Assembly (NCBI GenBank): GCA_029718625.1 | Contig: CM056378.1 | Span: 61,217,027-61,281,026, forward strand | DNA: 64,000 nucleotides | DNA from: Synaphobranchus kaupii | Lineage: Eukaryota; Chordata; Actinopteri; Anguilliformes; Synaphobranchidae | Direction of reading: 5' to 3' | In this document: in pieces, positions 31,371 through 43,400 of the stretch | Position numbering within the stretch: the first letter of the stretch is position 1 | How the letters are laid out: each line of letters opens with the position of its first letter | The notes under the pieces: generated by a model | The model's input: the letters and a program-made list of their open reading frames with translations, nothing else | Database searches by the model: none | Told to the model about the DNA's origin: nothing | Program-made: the position numbers and the translations under genes

Positions 31371-31509
31371 TCGCGCCGCCAAAGACATGCGTGAAAATAT
31401 ACCTGCAATAATAATCGCCTAAACTCTATCTATTCATTCATCATTTAAATACAATCAATCAACCCCAGCCCCCTAATAATTATATGAAGAAAATGCATAC
31501 AGTTTTAAT

Positions 31510-32040
31510 TACAAAAACCTTTTATTAAAATCCAAAAATATAACAATTACACAATTACACACAGCGCAATGGAACGACTCCATTTCGCCAACGGATATTT
31601 GCTTTTCAATTGAAAATAACAAGTAAAATAAATAACAACTATGGATATTAACAACTAACTGATATTACCCTCTCAAAGGTAATATCTAATCTAAACGAAA
31701 CCTTTTATTAAAATACAATTAGGTAATCCGGTACACAGAGCGCAAAGGAACAGCTCCGTTTCACCAACGGATATTTGCTTTGCAATTGAAAATAACAACT
31801 GTACAACATGCAAATAAAAAAAAAACACAATGTGACATGAACTTATATATTTTAATATTTTAAATGAATTGACATTAGCCTATCAAAGGTAATATCTAAT
31901 CTAAACTAAACCTTTTATTTTATTTTATTAAAATAGAATTAAGCAGAGCGCAATGGAATGGCTCCGTTTCATGAACGGATATTTTCTGTTGGTTATGCAA
32001 TTGAAAAATAAATAACCCAAGAAAAGCACAATGTGACGAA
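31510..32040. repeat. Three diverged tandem units of about 185-210 bp
   Basis: Units start with ACCTTTTATTAAAAT at about 31518 and 31700, and with an expanded ACCTTTTATTTTATTTTATT at 31911. Each contains AGCGCAAWGGAAYRRCTCC and AACGGATATTT landmarks. No coding potential. Confidence 0.8.
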
Positions 32041-32139
32041 ATTAAATAAATACTTTAAATGGATGTTGATGTATATTATTGTCTAAACAAATGTATTTCG
32101 GAACATAAAACAAGGCTGATATCCTAGCTATTTCTGCCC

Positions 32140-32600
32140 GCTCAGGTTGTGTGCAAGGAAAACCAACATACTGACTTTGTCTGTGAGACGGGTGCGTGAG
32201 GGTAGGACCCGAAATGCACAACTCAGAAACAGTGGTAGCAAATAAAGTCCCGTGAGGGCTTTAATGTGGGAATGTCCAAAGAGCGTTACACATACACAAA
32301 AAATCCAGCCAAAACCAATGTACAGTACCGAGGGAGAAGGCAGTCTCAGAATCGGTACACCATGCAAAAGTCCAGTAACCAGAGTAGCTGTCAGCGGGGC
32401 AGAAGTACAGGCAGACGGTAGGCAGGTTCGGGGTCGAAGGCAATGCAAGAGTCAAGACCGAAGTCCGCTCCGCGGGGCAAAAGTACAAAAGACAGCAGGC
32501 AAAACTTGTGGTACATGCAGGCAGTGGTAAACAAAACAGAGGTCGATAACAATGGTCTATAAACAGGCTTGGATCGTAAACAAAAAGAATGAGAATGTGG
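32140..32600. repeat. GC-richer repeat-like block, unassigned
   Basis: Compared with its surroundings this block is GC-rich and contains short direct repeats: GGCAGAAGTACAGGCAGAC near 32397 and GGGCAAAAGTACAAAAGACAG near 32476, each after a CGGGG. Overlapping open frames on both strands reach 114 codons but match nothing. It may be part of an LTR or LINE untranslated region. Confidence 0.4.
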
Positions 32601-32725
32601 CACATTCGCTACCAAAATAGGGCACATTAACTACCAATAGGGCATATTCGCTACATTGACGAGGCACATTCTCTACCAATAGGGCACATTCACTACCTTT
32701 TCAAAAATAGGTCACATTTGCTACC
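32590..32725. repeat. GGCACATTCGCTACC-type minisatellite
   Basis: About six imperfect units of the type AATAGGGCACATTCGCTACC follow one another. Confidence 0.85.
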
Positions 32726-33390
32726 TAATACTTAGTACTTTTGAGCAGTGTCCAGTATGATGGTTTGGGATATTTTTTCAGCTTACGATCGAGGTAGAGT
32801 CATGCCGTTTAACACACACCATCAGAGTCTGGCTAATGATAAAATATAGCAAGGTCACCTCTGTAAGTCAAACCCAACCAACATTTAGGACAGGGGTCAA
32901 AGGTTGCCCCATTGATATCAATGGGGGGGAAAAAATACTGAAATGTTTTTAATGCAGTTATGCAGGGCCTTGGTATTCAGAATGATTCCTCCTTGTATCA
33001 GACAGATGAGGTCCACTGAAGCACACAATCATAGTTGTAAATCTGTGGCTGTGGGCACCATGCTTTGCTCATGGAATAAGAAGGCCCAAATCTTTCTCTA
33101 CTTCTCAACTTTCGTTCGTTTGACATCATGTCTATAGTATAACCATGCTCAGGAGACTTTTCATAGCATAACAAGCAGCCAGTTTATTAAAATCTATTTG
33201 AAAAAAGCCGAAATGCCCTGAGCACCTGTGCTGTCTGTCCGGTATTTTATCGATTGATGTTCAGAAAAGAAAATAGCCATTACATTCAAAAAAATAACGA
33301 AGATGCTGAATTGAGATGTTAAGTCTGAATTTTTGTAACGGTCGACTGGTTGCAGTGTTAAGATATCTAGCTAGAATGTGGAAGTTAAAG

Positions 33391-34630
33391 GGGGTGGACA
33401 AAATATCGGAAACACCTACAAAAACTGAATATCTAGTAACTAATAACGAGTAGGCCCACCCTTTGCCTTCAAAACAGTCTCAATCCTTCTAGGAATGCTG
33501 TCATACAATTTCTGAACTGTGTGATATTGGCCCATTGTTAAATAAGGACAGTCTCCAGTTCTTTGAGAGATGAAGGAGGTGGAAATCTAGTTCGCACTCT
33601 GCGCTCCAGAACTTCCCATAACGATTCAATTATGTTTAGATCTGGTGATTGTGCAGGCCATGGAAGGCATTTGACGTCATCTTTGTGTTCTTGGAACCAT
33701 TCTTTAATGTTTTTAGCAGTGTTTATGGGGGCGTTATCATGTTGGAATATGGGGACATCATGAGGGAACAGTGTATGCACTATAAGGTGCACCTGGTCTT
33801 GTAAAATGGTTTTATATTGTTTGCCCGTTACACGTCCATGGAGAGCAATCATTGGACCCAATAAGTCCCATGAAATGGCTACCCATACCATTACAGGACC
33901 ACCACCACACTCAACAGACATTGTGGATTGAATGCCTCCTTAGCCTTTCTCCAAACATAAACCCGTCCAGATGTATTAAAAAGAGTAAAAGATGACTCAC
34001 CAGACCATATCACTTTTCTCCATTGCTCAGGGGTCCAGGTTTTGTGTTCCTTACACCATGTTATGCGTTTTTGTGCATTAGCCTTGCATGCAAATGGTTT
34101 CCGAATGGCGGCCCTGCCATAAATACCAGCTTTGTGCAGCTCACAACGTACTGTTTTTGTTGAGACTGGTTCAGATATGGATTGATTCAATTCTGTGGTG
34201 ATTTTTAGAGCTGTAGTTCTGTGGTTATTAGCAACTATCCTACCAAGTGTCCATCTCTCCCTGTCGGAGAGCTTTGACTTGTGGCCCCAGTTCTTTTTTT
34301 GCTGATGCGGTTTTTTGGTGTTGGGCATACGCTGTCATAATTTTTGAAACTGTTCCCCTTGCCACCTAAAATAATTTTGCCGTTTTTGTGACCGACGCAC
34401 CTGCAATTCGGGCACCAACTATTTGGCCCCTTTGGAACTCTGTTAGTATCCTCATCTTGCTTAGGAGACTTACCTAGCAAAGTGCTGCTGGTTAGACCTC
34501 TTTTAAGCAGACACATGCTGCTAATTATCAAATTAATATGAATCACCTGTGTAGATGCTTTTGTAATTGTGGTTTAGATGGTTCAAAGTTAAAGCCATTT
34601 TCCAGGGGTGTTTCCGATATTTTGTAGTTG
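33391..34630 (-). mobile_element. Tc1-like element, second family
   Basis: Inverted ends CAAAATATCGGAAACACC (about 33400) and GGTGTTTCCGATATTTTG (about 34606-34623) enclose a broken minus-strand transposase. The size of about 1.25 kb is slightly below the Tc1 norm. A TA duplication could not be placed. Confidence 0.85.
33538..34460 (-). pseudogene. Tc1 transposase, broken and missing a catalytic Asp
   Basis: Three reading segments are needed. The DNA-binding start is out of frame around 34330-34460. The frame 34328-33891 carries ELHKAGIYGRAAIRKP and WCKEHKTWTPEQWRKVIWSGESSF. The frame 33921-33538 carries QHDNAPINTAKNIKEW and PDLNIIESLWEVLE. In the first catalytic motif WSDE has become WSGE, so the first Asp is lost. 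The second Asp and the Glu remain. At least two frameshifts are present (about 34320 and 33905). Confidence 0.9.
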
Positions 34631-34749
34631 AGTAGAAGGCGCAATGATATTAGACTAATGAATGGATGAAAATTCTATAGGCTACAGCCATGCTGTATGA
34701 TAAATATCACCACAGAACTATGTTTGACTAATCAGTATCCAAACCAAGC

Positions 34750-35709
34750 CGGGAATACCCATTTTATAATTAAAATCATTAACTGACTTATTTTTCAAGC
34801 AGTAATCCATGACTTCCTGTTTCACTGGGGTATAAATATGAGGTGACACAGTGGCCATATTCCCTTATTCATACATCAACATGGGAAAGACAAGAGAACA
34901 CACAAATCAAATGAGGGAAAAGTGTGTTCAGCTTCATAAGTCAGGGAATGGCTATAAAAAATAGCTACTCACCTCAAAATGCCCATATCTACCATTAGGG
35001 CAAGACTTCAAAAGTTCAAAGCAACTGGAACTTTTACAAACTTGCCAGGAAGAGGACCCAATTTATTTTGCCCCCATGCACAGTGAGGAGGATGGTAAGA
35101 GAGGCAAAAAAAATCCCCAAGGATCACTGTTGGAAAATGGAGGAAAGTAGCATCTTGGGGTCATAAAGTCTCCAAAACTACCATTAGACGTCACCTCCAT
35201 GCCAACAAATTATTTAAATCTGGCTGCCTCTGCCAGGAAACTAAAACTGGGCCATTGATGGATCTTCCAGCAGGACAATGATCCAAAACATACGTCCAAA
35301 TCAACACAAAAATGGTTAACTGAACACAAAATCAAGCTTTTGCCATGGCCATCTCAGTCCCCTGACCTAAACCCCATTGAAAACCTGTGGGTTGAGCTGA
35401 AGAGGAGAATGCACAAGAGAGGGCCTAGGACTCTGGAGAGATTCTGTAAAGAGGAATGGTCTCAGATTCCTTGCTCTGTATTCTCCAACCTTATTAGATG
35501 TTACAGGAGAAGACTCAGTGCTGTTTTATTGGCAAATGGAGGGGTGACAATAATTGTGGCACACATGGTTTTTCTCAGAATAAATTTACTTCAATTAAAG
35601 GTTGGATTTTTTTTTTCAGTGAGATTAAGCTAATTCACGAAACGGTGATTTTTTTATAAACCTTTTTACTAATCTTTACCAGAGGTGCCAATAATTGTGG
35701 AGGGCACTG
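34750..35709 (+). mobile_element. Tc1-like element, left-truncated and internally deleted
   Basis: The right terminus GCCAATAATTGTGGAGGGCACTG ends at 35709 before TA (35710-35711). The matching left terminus is absent. Upstream GGTATAAATATGAGGTGAC (34829) looks like the element's own TATA region before the ATG at 34882. Confidence 0.8.
34882..35573 (+). pseudogene. Tc1 transposase remnant, third family
   Basis: The start MGKTREHTNQMREKCVQLHKSG (split at 20 residues here) matches a Tc1 N-terminus but meets stops within 30 codons. After an internal loss of about 100 codons that includes the first catalytic Asp, the frame resumes at [12 protein letters not shown] (second Asp) and continues at 35340-35570 with [16 protein letters not shown] (catalytic Glu) to a normal C-terminus. 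Confidence 0.88.
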
Positions 35710-35834
35710 TAGATCTACTTTGCATTCATAGCTATCAAGCTATTTAGTTAGGCCTATGCATTATGGCACTGTACATATATTGTATTTTTATAATAATAAT
35801 AATATTTTTATAAAAGTAACCTAGATTTGACATA

Positions 35835-36377
35835 CACTGCCTGGCCAAAAAAAAAGTCGTCGTTGCACCCGTCATGCATAGTGCCCACTGTACAAGCCTC
35901 TGGAGGCAGTGTTATGATCTGGGGTTGCTTCAGTTGGTCAGGTCTAGGCTCAGCAACGTTATGCAGCAATAAAATGAAGTCACCTGAGTGCCTGAATGTA
36001 CTGAATGACCAGGTTATCCCATAAATGGGCATATTCCAGGACGACAATGCCAAGATTCATCGGGCTCAAATTGTGAAAGAGTGGTTCAGGGAGCATGAGG
36101 AATCATTTTCACACATGAATTGGCCACCAGAGTCCTGACCTTAACCCCACTGAAAGTCTTTGGGATGTGCTGGAGAAGACTTTACGGAGTGGTTAGACTC
36201 TCCTGTCATCAATACAAGATCTCGGCCAAAAATGAATGCAACTCTGGACGGAAATAAATGTTATGACGTTGCATTAGGTTGTCGAAACAGTGCCGCGACG
36301 AATGCGCGCCGTAATCAAAGCTAAAGGCGGTCCAACGAAATATTAGAGTGTGCGACTTTTTTTTTGGCCAGGCAGTG
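35835..36377 (+). mobile_element. Short non-autonomous Tc1 element with transposase C-terminal remnant
   Basis: Perfect-looking inverted ends CACTGCCTGGCCAAAAAAAA and its complement lie between TA dinucleotides (35833-35834 and 36378-36379). The 543-bp body holds degenerate transposase sequence at about 35890-36195: [29 protein letters not shown] (second Asp) and [15 protein letters not shown] (Glu), with a stop between. The N-terminal half is gone. Confidence 0.9.
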
Positions 36378-36379
36378 TA

Positions 36380-37090
36380 GTTAATAATGCTATTTTAATA
36401 ATATAGGCTGCAATCAAATAAGTTCTGTAAATCAACAGGCTATTACCGTTAATAGCAACAAAACAAATTTATGGCTATGATGGTGTTTACTTTATAACGT
36501 TACCTTATTAGAAAATAAAGCTGAAAAATAATGTTAACCTTTTTTTTTCTACGAAATTGATTTTAGCTGATGTTAGCTACTGTTATCTAGCATGCAATAT
36601 GGCGTTGACATTGTTTCAGGATGAAGATAGCAAAGTTACAGTACACATCACTATCAGACACATTTTTTTAAAATGTGTGTACTACTTATAAATAAGTGCA
36701 AGGAAGCAATATTAATATTATTTTAGGTTGTCTACCAAAGTATGAAAGTGACCTCAGAGTTTTGTAATAATGTTTAATAGTCTAAGTGATCAAGATAATG
36801 GCCTGATGAGTCCAAAATAAGGTATTTCTTGTTGTTTGGAGGACAATCTAATTTAGCTTACCTGTCCTTGGTACTGATAATAAGTATGATCTTGCACAAC
36901 AGTTTTCAAGGCAGCTTTTAGAACAGACTCCCTGTGCTTACAAATGAAATAACTCATAATCAAAAATTAAAAAGAATTACAGGAGTATGTAATCCATTGA
37001 CATTCAATAAAATTCCTCCAGAATCACTGGGCAGTGTATCATATTGCAGCCTGACGATGTCCCAGCATATTGCCAATGGAGGAAATTAGA
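36380..37090. other. Non-coding stretch, nothing assigned
   Basis: AT-rich sequence with no gene or clear repeat, between the Tc1 cluster and the DIRS remnant. Confidence 0.5.
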
Positions 37091-37095
37091 GGAAA

Positions 37096-37790
37096 TTGAA
37101 GAAATTGGAGGACTCTGACAAAGAGGACGATAGCACTACGGCCTCTCGGCCGCTTCAAGACCTTCCTTCCCTGAGTTGGGCTGACTGCTCCGACCCAGAC
37201 ATGTTGGCATTTCCACTCTCGCTCTCCGGTACCCCCATACTGGAAGGAGAGACATCAGATAACGACGACATGGCGGTTGCGTCCGATTATTCGGGTGAGG
37301 AGTACTGCATTCCACCAGCCCAGTTAGCACGGGTACGGCTAACGCCAAACCCAACGCTGTGCGTCTAGAGGTGTGTGAGCGGGCTGCCGCCCGTCTCAAC
37401 ATCGAATGGCCAGCCCTCCAAAACCCGGCCGACAAGGAGAGGGATGTTTATGATGGAAAATTCCTCAGCCCTCGCGGTTAGAGCCCTCAATGTTTCCTCC
37501 CTCCTCTCAGCTTACCAAGCTGAGCTCACAGAGGAGATGGCGAAACAACTACAGAAGGGGAGCCCTTCCCTTATACTGTGGCAAGAGATTGTCATGAAGC
37601 CTTCAAACTCTGCCTCCCCCGCAGAGCGACGCCTCACCTGCCACCAACCATGCGGCCTCCACAGCCCCCAGCGGTGAACCGCCGTGTCCAGCCAGGACAG
37701 GGCAGGGGCAAGCCCCAGGGCAGAACCCCAGGCCAGCAGGGCAACCCCCAAATCCGTGCAACACACTGTGGCGCCTTAACCGAATGAGCC
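37096..37790 (+). pseudogene. DIRS gag-like protein remnant
   Basis: The first frame (37096-37368) is acidic and Ser/Pro-rich. A frame change near 37355 links it to CERAAARLNIEWPALQNP, then AYQAELTEEMAKQLQKG and LPRRATPHLPPTMRPPQPP, which are typical of DIRS gag-like proteins of fish. A Pro/Gln/Gly-rich tail ends the region. At least three frames are needed. Confidence 0.75.
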
Positions 37791-37817
37791 CTCCAACAGC
37801 CTATAAAAGGTGGATTT

Positions 37818-38681
37818 ATGGTATATGGTAACTACTGCACATGCTTCAGACTGCAAGGGCTGATGGCCTCAGCCTCGCAGGTTTTACCACTGGGGTTACT
37901 GAGAATGAGGGGCATTATGAGGTGGGTTTCATCACTACACCTCAGCCTCGTGCGCGATCTCCATCGCCGTCTCTCAGTGAAGCACGAGTGCACGGCAGCT
38001 CTACGTCATTGGGTAAACACTGACTTTTATACTCAGGGAACCCCTCTCGGGGCTGTTCTCATGAGGAAAGTCGTAACAACAGATGCATCTCTCTCGGGGT
38101 GAGGGGCCACTCAGGAGGGATGTGTAGTGAATGGGTTGTGGCCAATCCAGCTGCGCTCAGCTCACATCAATTATCTGGAGCTCCTAACTATATGGATAGC
38201 TCTCAGATATTACCTACCCCGCTTAAGGCGACGGCATGTGCTAGTACGCTGCGACAATACGACTGCGGTAGCATACATCAATCGGCAGGGGGGTATGCGC
38301 TCTCTCCATCTCCACAGTCTAGCCCACAGACTGCTGGTATGGGGCAGCCATCACTTTCTGTCGTTACATGCGACCCATGTTCCAGGCATTGTGAACACGG
38401 GCGCAGATCTGCCGTCAAGGGGAAACCCACTGTATGGGGAATGGCATCTGCATCCCCATACTGTGGAAATGCTATGGCAGAGATTTGGCCACGCAGCCGT
38501 CGATCTCTTTGCCTCGCACGAAAACACCCATTGTCGTATGTTCTTCTTGCTACGGGACAAGTACGCGCCTCTAGGCATAGACGCACTAGCCCACCCTTGG
38601 CCCAATGTGCTTCTATATGCATTTCCCTTCCTCGCTCTCATCTCTCCCACTCTAGCCAGAGTGAGAGAGCGTATAGTTTGA
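37818..38681 (+). pseudogene. DIRS RT tail and RNase H, with a nonsense codon
   Basis: One frame from 37818 gives GLMASASQVLPLGLLRMR and VVTTDASLSG, then TGA at 38100-38102 where a Trp codon is expected. The same frame continues from 38103 with INYLELLTIWIAL, VRCDNTTAVAYINRQGG, HVPGIVNTGADLPSRG and DLFASHENTHC. These are the RNase H and connection motifs of DIRS1-like elements. It closes with a stop at 38679-38681. One nonsense mutation therefore separates two parts of a single domain. Confidence 0.88.
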
Positions 38682-38869
38682 CACTGATCCTAATAGCACC
38701 CAGGTGGTCGAAATCACAGTGGCTGGCGGAGATAATCCCTCTCCTAATGGGAGCCGTGCGTGCTCCCGTTACGTACGGGCCTGCTGTCTCAGGCGAATGG
38801 GGAAATATACCACCCTGTCCAAAGCAAATAGCTCTTTGGGCTTGGCCCGTGAAAGGCACAACCTCGACA

Positions 38870-39290
38870 CTATAGGGCTCCCCCATCGCGTGGTGGCAAC
38901 CATTCAGAGCGCGAGAGCGTCTTCTACCAGATCACTTTATGACAATAAGTGGCAGGTATTTGAAAAGTGGTGTGCCTCTCGTCAGTCAGTGCCTTATCAG
39001 TGCTGTTTCTGATGTGCTGTGCTTTTTACAAAACCTGACGGATGCAGGGAAATCCTTTTCTACCATTAAGGTCTACCTGGCAGCTATCACTGCTTGTCTT
39101 ATGGGTTTCAATGACTATGCAGTGGGGCAGCATCCCCTCATGCGCAGGTTCATGAGAGGGCTCGCCGTTCTCTGCCTGTTGTTAAAAAGCTCATTCCATC
39201 ATGGGATTTACCACTGGTGCTGGAGGCTCTGTCCCAATGGCCATTCGAGCCTATAAACGGAATAGAGTTGAAATTACTGTCTCTCAAGGT
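38870..39290 (+). pseudogene. DIRS tyrosine recombinase, N-terminal part only
   Basis: Frames here read SARASSTRSLYDNKWQVFEKWC and FSTIKVYLAAITAC, the SAM-like core-binding domain of DIRS recombinases. A frame change occurs near 39010. The homology ends near INGIELKLLSLK at about 39285, before the catalytic R-H-R-Y residues. The element is dead as an integrating unit. Confidence 0.78.
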
Positions 39291-39329
39291 GGATCTCGAA
39301 CACGAGATGATGAAAGAGAACTGTGTGTA

Positions 39330-39720
39330 TGTTTAAAGATACAGTTCAAGTGGCTGAAATGTATAATCTCTCATTGTGGTGCATGGATGAGCCCCACGGT
39401 CTGGGTTCGAACCTGGATAGTGCCAGTGCCAACTATGACCCATAATTGGCAATTGCGTTGCCCAGGGTATGGGTGGGATCAGTCGGCCCACGTTGATCAG
39501 GCAACCTCGCTGAGCAAGCCCATGGCCTGCATGCAGCTGCATAGGGCAGTCTTGCTTCGATTCCGCTCTGTGTGAGTTTGGCGATGGTGCGTAGGGAGAA
39601 ACAGGTGGTTGAGTCATGTGTTTCGAAGGAAAGCCATGGGTTAGCACTGAGGTAAAGATACCTGTGTGTCCAGTGCAGTGGGGTTGTTTCATGAACGTGG
39701 TTTGGGGAGACAATTGGACG
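39330..39720 (+). repeat. Possible tRNA-derived SINE
   Basis: GGGTTCGAACCTGG at about 39402-39415 is a good RNA polymerase III B box. The preceding GTGGTGCATGGATGAG could be a degenerate A box. The GC-richer tail to about 39720 differs from the AT-rich DNA on either side. I cannot match it to a named SINE. Confidence 0.35.
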
Positions 39721-40139
39721 TTCCAAATTTGAGTGGGAATTGGATATAGACAGCCCCGTTGGATGCCAAATTATAAAAAAACTGAAAAATAAAATAATAA
39801 TAATTTTAAAAAAAAATATCGCTCAATCAATATTGTTTCACCAGTGGGAGGGGGACTTCATTGAAATTTAAATTTTACTCACAACTTTTTACCTCAGGGA
39901 AGTTAGGCCTGACACTCTCCAGAGGAAACCATCTGCGTAACGTCAAAAAATTAAGGTGTCTATTATAATTAATTATGAAACCTACACCAGCCGTCACGTC
40001 ACGTTAGGCCCGAAACACAGAAACGCAAATGACAATGCCGGGCCTACGTACTGCACTGGGTCCCATATTCACATTATACTCTTTGCCTGTGCACTGTACT
40101 GGCTCGCTATGTTTCATGCTAACATCTCATTTTCTTAAT

Positions 40140-40405
40140 TGGCAAAAATCTTTTGGGTATTATTTTTTAATACCCAAGTTTAAGGGTTGATAGTGGGGAC
40201 AGCCATCTCCCAATAGGAATTTATACTCCCAATAGTACAAGTGTGGATTTAGGATAGATTTACCTATTATTACTGCAATTTATATCTTGGATTATATTAA
40301 AACATAACATGATGTAATGAATTATATAGCATTGAAAGATTTTATTGGTCAATTTATCAGAGAGGGACAGCAATTTGCATGACTTCTGTAGAATGGCCCA
40401 TATAG
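40140..40405 (+). repeat. Partial copy of the right end of the 56621-59983 element
   Basis: Sequence from ATTGGCAAAAATCTTTTGGG to TAGAATGGCCCATATA matches 59257-59420 joined to 59888-59987. Here it lacks the LINE tail present in the other copy, so it shows the empty site. Confidence 0.88.
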
Positions 40406-43400
40406 AAAATTGCCTCAATGGTAGTGGAATTAATTTAGGCCTGGCCTGTAGATTAAATTTAACCAGCGATTTGTTTTTTATTGAAATTAAAAACCAGATT
40501 CCATAGCATATATTTAAATGTTAATGTACGCATTGATTCAATTTTTACTTGTGATCACCCTTCATGAGCAGGAAATCATGTTGGGGGGTGGGAGGAGGGA
40601 TTCCCTCAGAATTATACTCTCCCGTAAACTTTTCATTAGAAAAAAAAACTTTGCACTTTTGTAGCTTTATCAAAACTTCCTAACTTTATGAGTCAAATAT
40701 GTTACCTACTGTCAGATTGATGGTAGGTAATTCAGAGTGAGTTTATCCATTAAATTAGAATTAATTTAATTAACTAATTTATTCTAAATTACCACACAAT
40801 AGTTATGGACTATTGTTCAGGGATCCCTTCGGTTGCCCTGTTAGCAGCTCAGTACTCTGAATACTGAACCCAAGTCACCCTTTATCAACCTTAAGCACGT
40901 GATATGCCGTGAGGGAATTCCCCCTCGGCACTTATAACATTCAAATGTCTCGATGTGACTTTGTTAGTGGATCACTCCGTCAGCGTGAGAGAGGAAACAG
41001 GTCCAAACATTTAGTTTAATTAATGAATTTTAATACGGGAATGCGGGAATCCGCCGGGACTCTAACAGTGTTACACTACTAGCATTCAACACAATATAAC
41101 AAAATACAGACACGGGAATATAGCGATATAAATTTTACAATATATCGCCGTTAAAACAACACATACACTAAACAAAGGAATGCGGTACACACAATGTAGG
41201 AACAGTATATCAGGAAAAGCAGTGGTAGCCTACGACTCGACTAGTAGCGAGTAATTGAGAGGAAGGTGGGGTTACTTACTAGTCGAGCGCGAACCAGGAA
41301 AAGATGAAGAGAAAAAGAAGGATCTCCCAGGCCCAGTGGATGCCCAACGCGGGATAATGCAGTTTCTGAACCAAACGGAAAACTCGGATGGTCAGTCTTT
41401 CTGTTGGAGGCGTGGGTCGTGGAAATTAACCAAAAAGACGCAGGAGTCCAGGTGAAGTCGTAGATGAAAAAGGAAAAAGAGAGCGAGTCCCTGAGGTCGC
41501 CCCCCTAAAATACCTGGCTGGCTAGAGGAGGGTCCACGCTGCTATTGGTTGTTGGGAGTACCCGCCTTCACATCCTTGTCACAGTGCCCGTCTCGGGCAG
41601 GTCACACTAATTTTAAGAAATTAGTACAGGAATGTGATTAAGTTAGATAACTCTCAACTCTACCGAAATACACGGATATAGTTTGTCTCTTGATTTTTGT
41701 TATAAATTTATGGAGCTAACCATACCAAACACGATTACTTCCGGCTTCGTTTAGGGGGAGATGGTTGATAATTCATTAGTGGCGTGGGCTGGCAACCTCG
41801 GAGACGCGGTGCTACACGATAAGGACTTGGACATGGCTTTATTTATTTATTTGGCTCCGTTAGGCGTCAGAAACTGCATTTTTGATTAAATTTACTGAGA
41901 GGCTACTTTTCTCCATTCTCCTAGAGATACTGGGAACGCTCGCTAGGCGTCAGTAGTGTTCTACGCAAAATATAAGGGCAGTGATTGATTCTTTAGGCAC
42001 CGTGCTGGCGCGATCAGAGGCTATATTGATAGCGGAGTTCACACCTCGCCCGTGATCTGCGATGCGCAATCGTCTGGGCTTATGCCGGGTGGTTGTTTAG
42101 AAGCCGCTTCACTCTTCTCCTCCAATATTGCGACAGTGGAGGACACAAAGATCAGTTTCTGGGGCACGAGACGAGGTGGTAGTGGAGGAAAGGAGATTTT
42201 TTTAATCTAATGTTTCTGATTACATATTAATGGCTACATATTAATTAATATATCAACACAAAACGCCATGTCAGGTAGATTGTATACTGTACATGTAAAC
42301 ACAAGTAGTTTTGCATACGAGATGTTTACTTTGATCTAAAGTTGCTGATTAGGCTACATATTAATTAATGTCTCAACGTGAACAGCAATGTCTTGTTGCC
42401 TACATGCATGCATACTGTACATGTAACTAATTGTACTCGAAACATACAAGATATTTTTCAGCTTGAAATGGGCTGACCATGTGTAAGATCTGTGATTGGC
42501 ACTGGGACTCATTGTGGGCTTGGGATCAGTCAAAGTAATAATAGGGAAACTTCAATCAATGGCGATTTTGATGACAGAAGCAGATTAGCTGTCCCAATTT
42601 TCTTTACAGCTGCTCGTTCTCTCCTGTCCTCCACTCGTCTCCTACCCTGAAGTATGCAAAACAGAGTTGTTTCAAGTACAAATAGTTGCATGTACAGTAT
42701 ACAATGTACGTGACATTGCAGTTTGCGTCAAGACATTAAAATGAATATGTAATCAGCATCATTAGATTGGGGGGGGCGATATAATGGTTGAAATTTATTT
42801 CAAGACCAGTAGATCTCCAGGCCATGATATGGATTTGTCCATACCGTTTGTCCATACCGTTTCGGTAGAGCATTAGGCTACTTGCATAATTGAAAAATGT
42901 TCACATCTATAAATGTAAGCTACCACATAAAGCAACAAAACACATACTCTCACTAAATGTGCCAGGCATGTAACATGCATCTCTAATCAAAAACAACCTC
43001 CATGGATTCATTGAAGCTTTCAACACAATACAATCCCCTGTATTGTCATTGTATTACTGTTCAAAACTGTGCATACAAGTGGAAAGTCAATGATAAAACA
43101 TAGCCTAGGTATTACTAATTCTGTTTTCTGTCCATTGTTTCCCCAAACAGAGGCAAGCAATGAACAAGATGAAATGTGCATAAAAAAACGTTACCCACTG
43201 AAACTTCGCCATTGGACAATATTAGCAATAATGCATTTTAATTAGCATTCCTAACTGATAGCTACATTTCTACATTAGCCTACATTTTAATTTACACAAA
43301 GGTTCAACAGTGGTTCGCTAGACATTTTTCAAATTTCCAAATTGGAGTAAGGGCTCGCACAAACAAAATGTAGCAGACGTATATGTATATGCACATGCAT

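Larger units (their letters stand above)
37096..39290 (+). mobile_element. DIRS-type (tyrosine recombinase) retrotransposon, decayed
   Basis: Remnants appear in the DIRS order: gag-like, RT-RNase H, recombinase. The reverse transcriptase fingers and palm are missing between about 37800 and 37830, so gag abuts the RT tail. The recombinase stops before its catalytic residues. No split direct repeats or inverted ends were recognised, so the boundaries are those of the coding remnants. Confidence 0.85.

Noticed and set aside
32128..32627. Overlapping frames of 78-114 codons on both strands
   Set aside because: Mutually overlapping, no motif, in a repeat-like GC-rich block. Open by composition.
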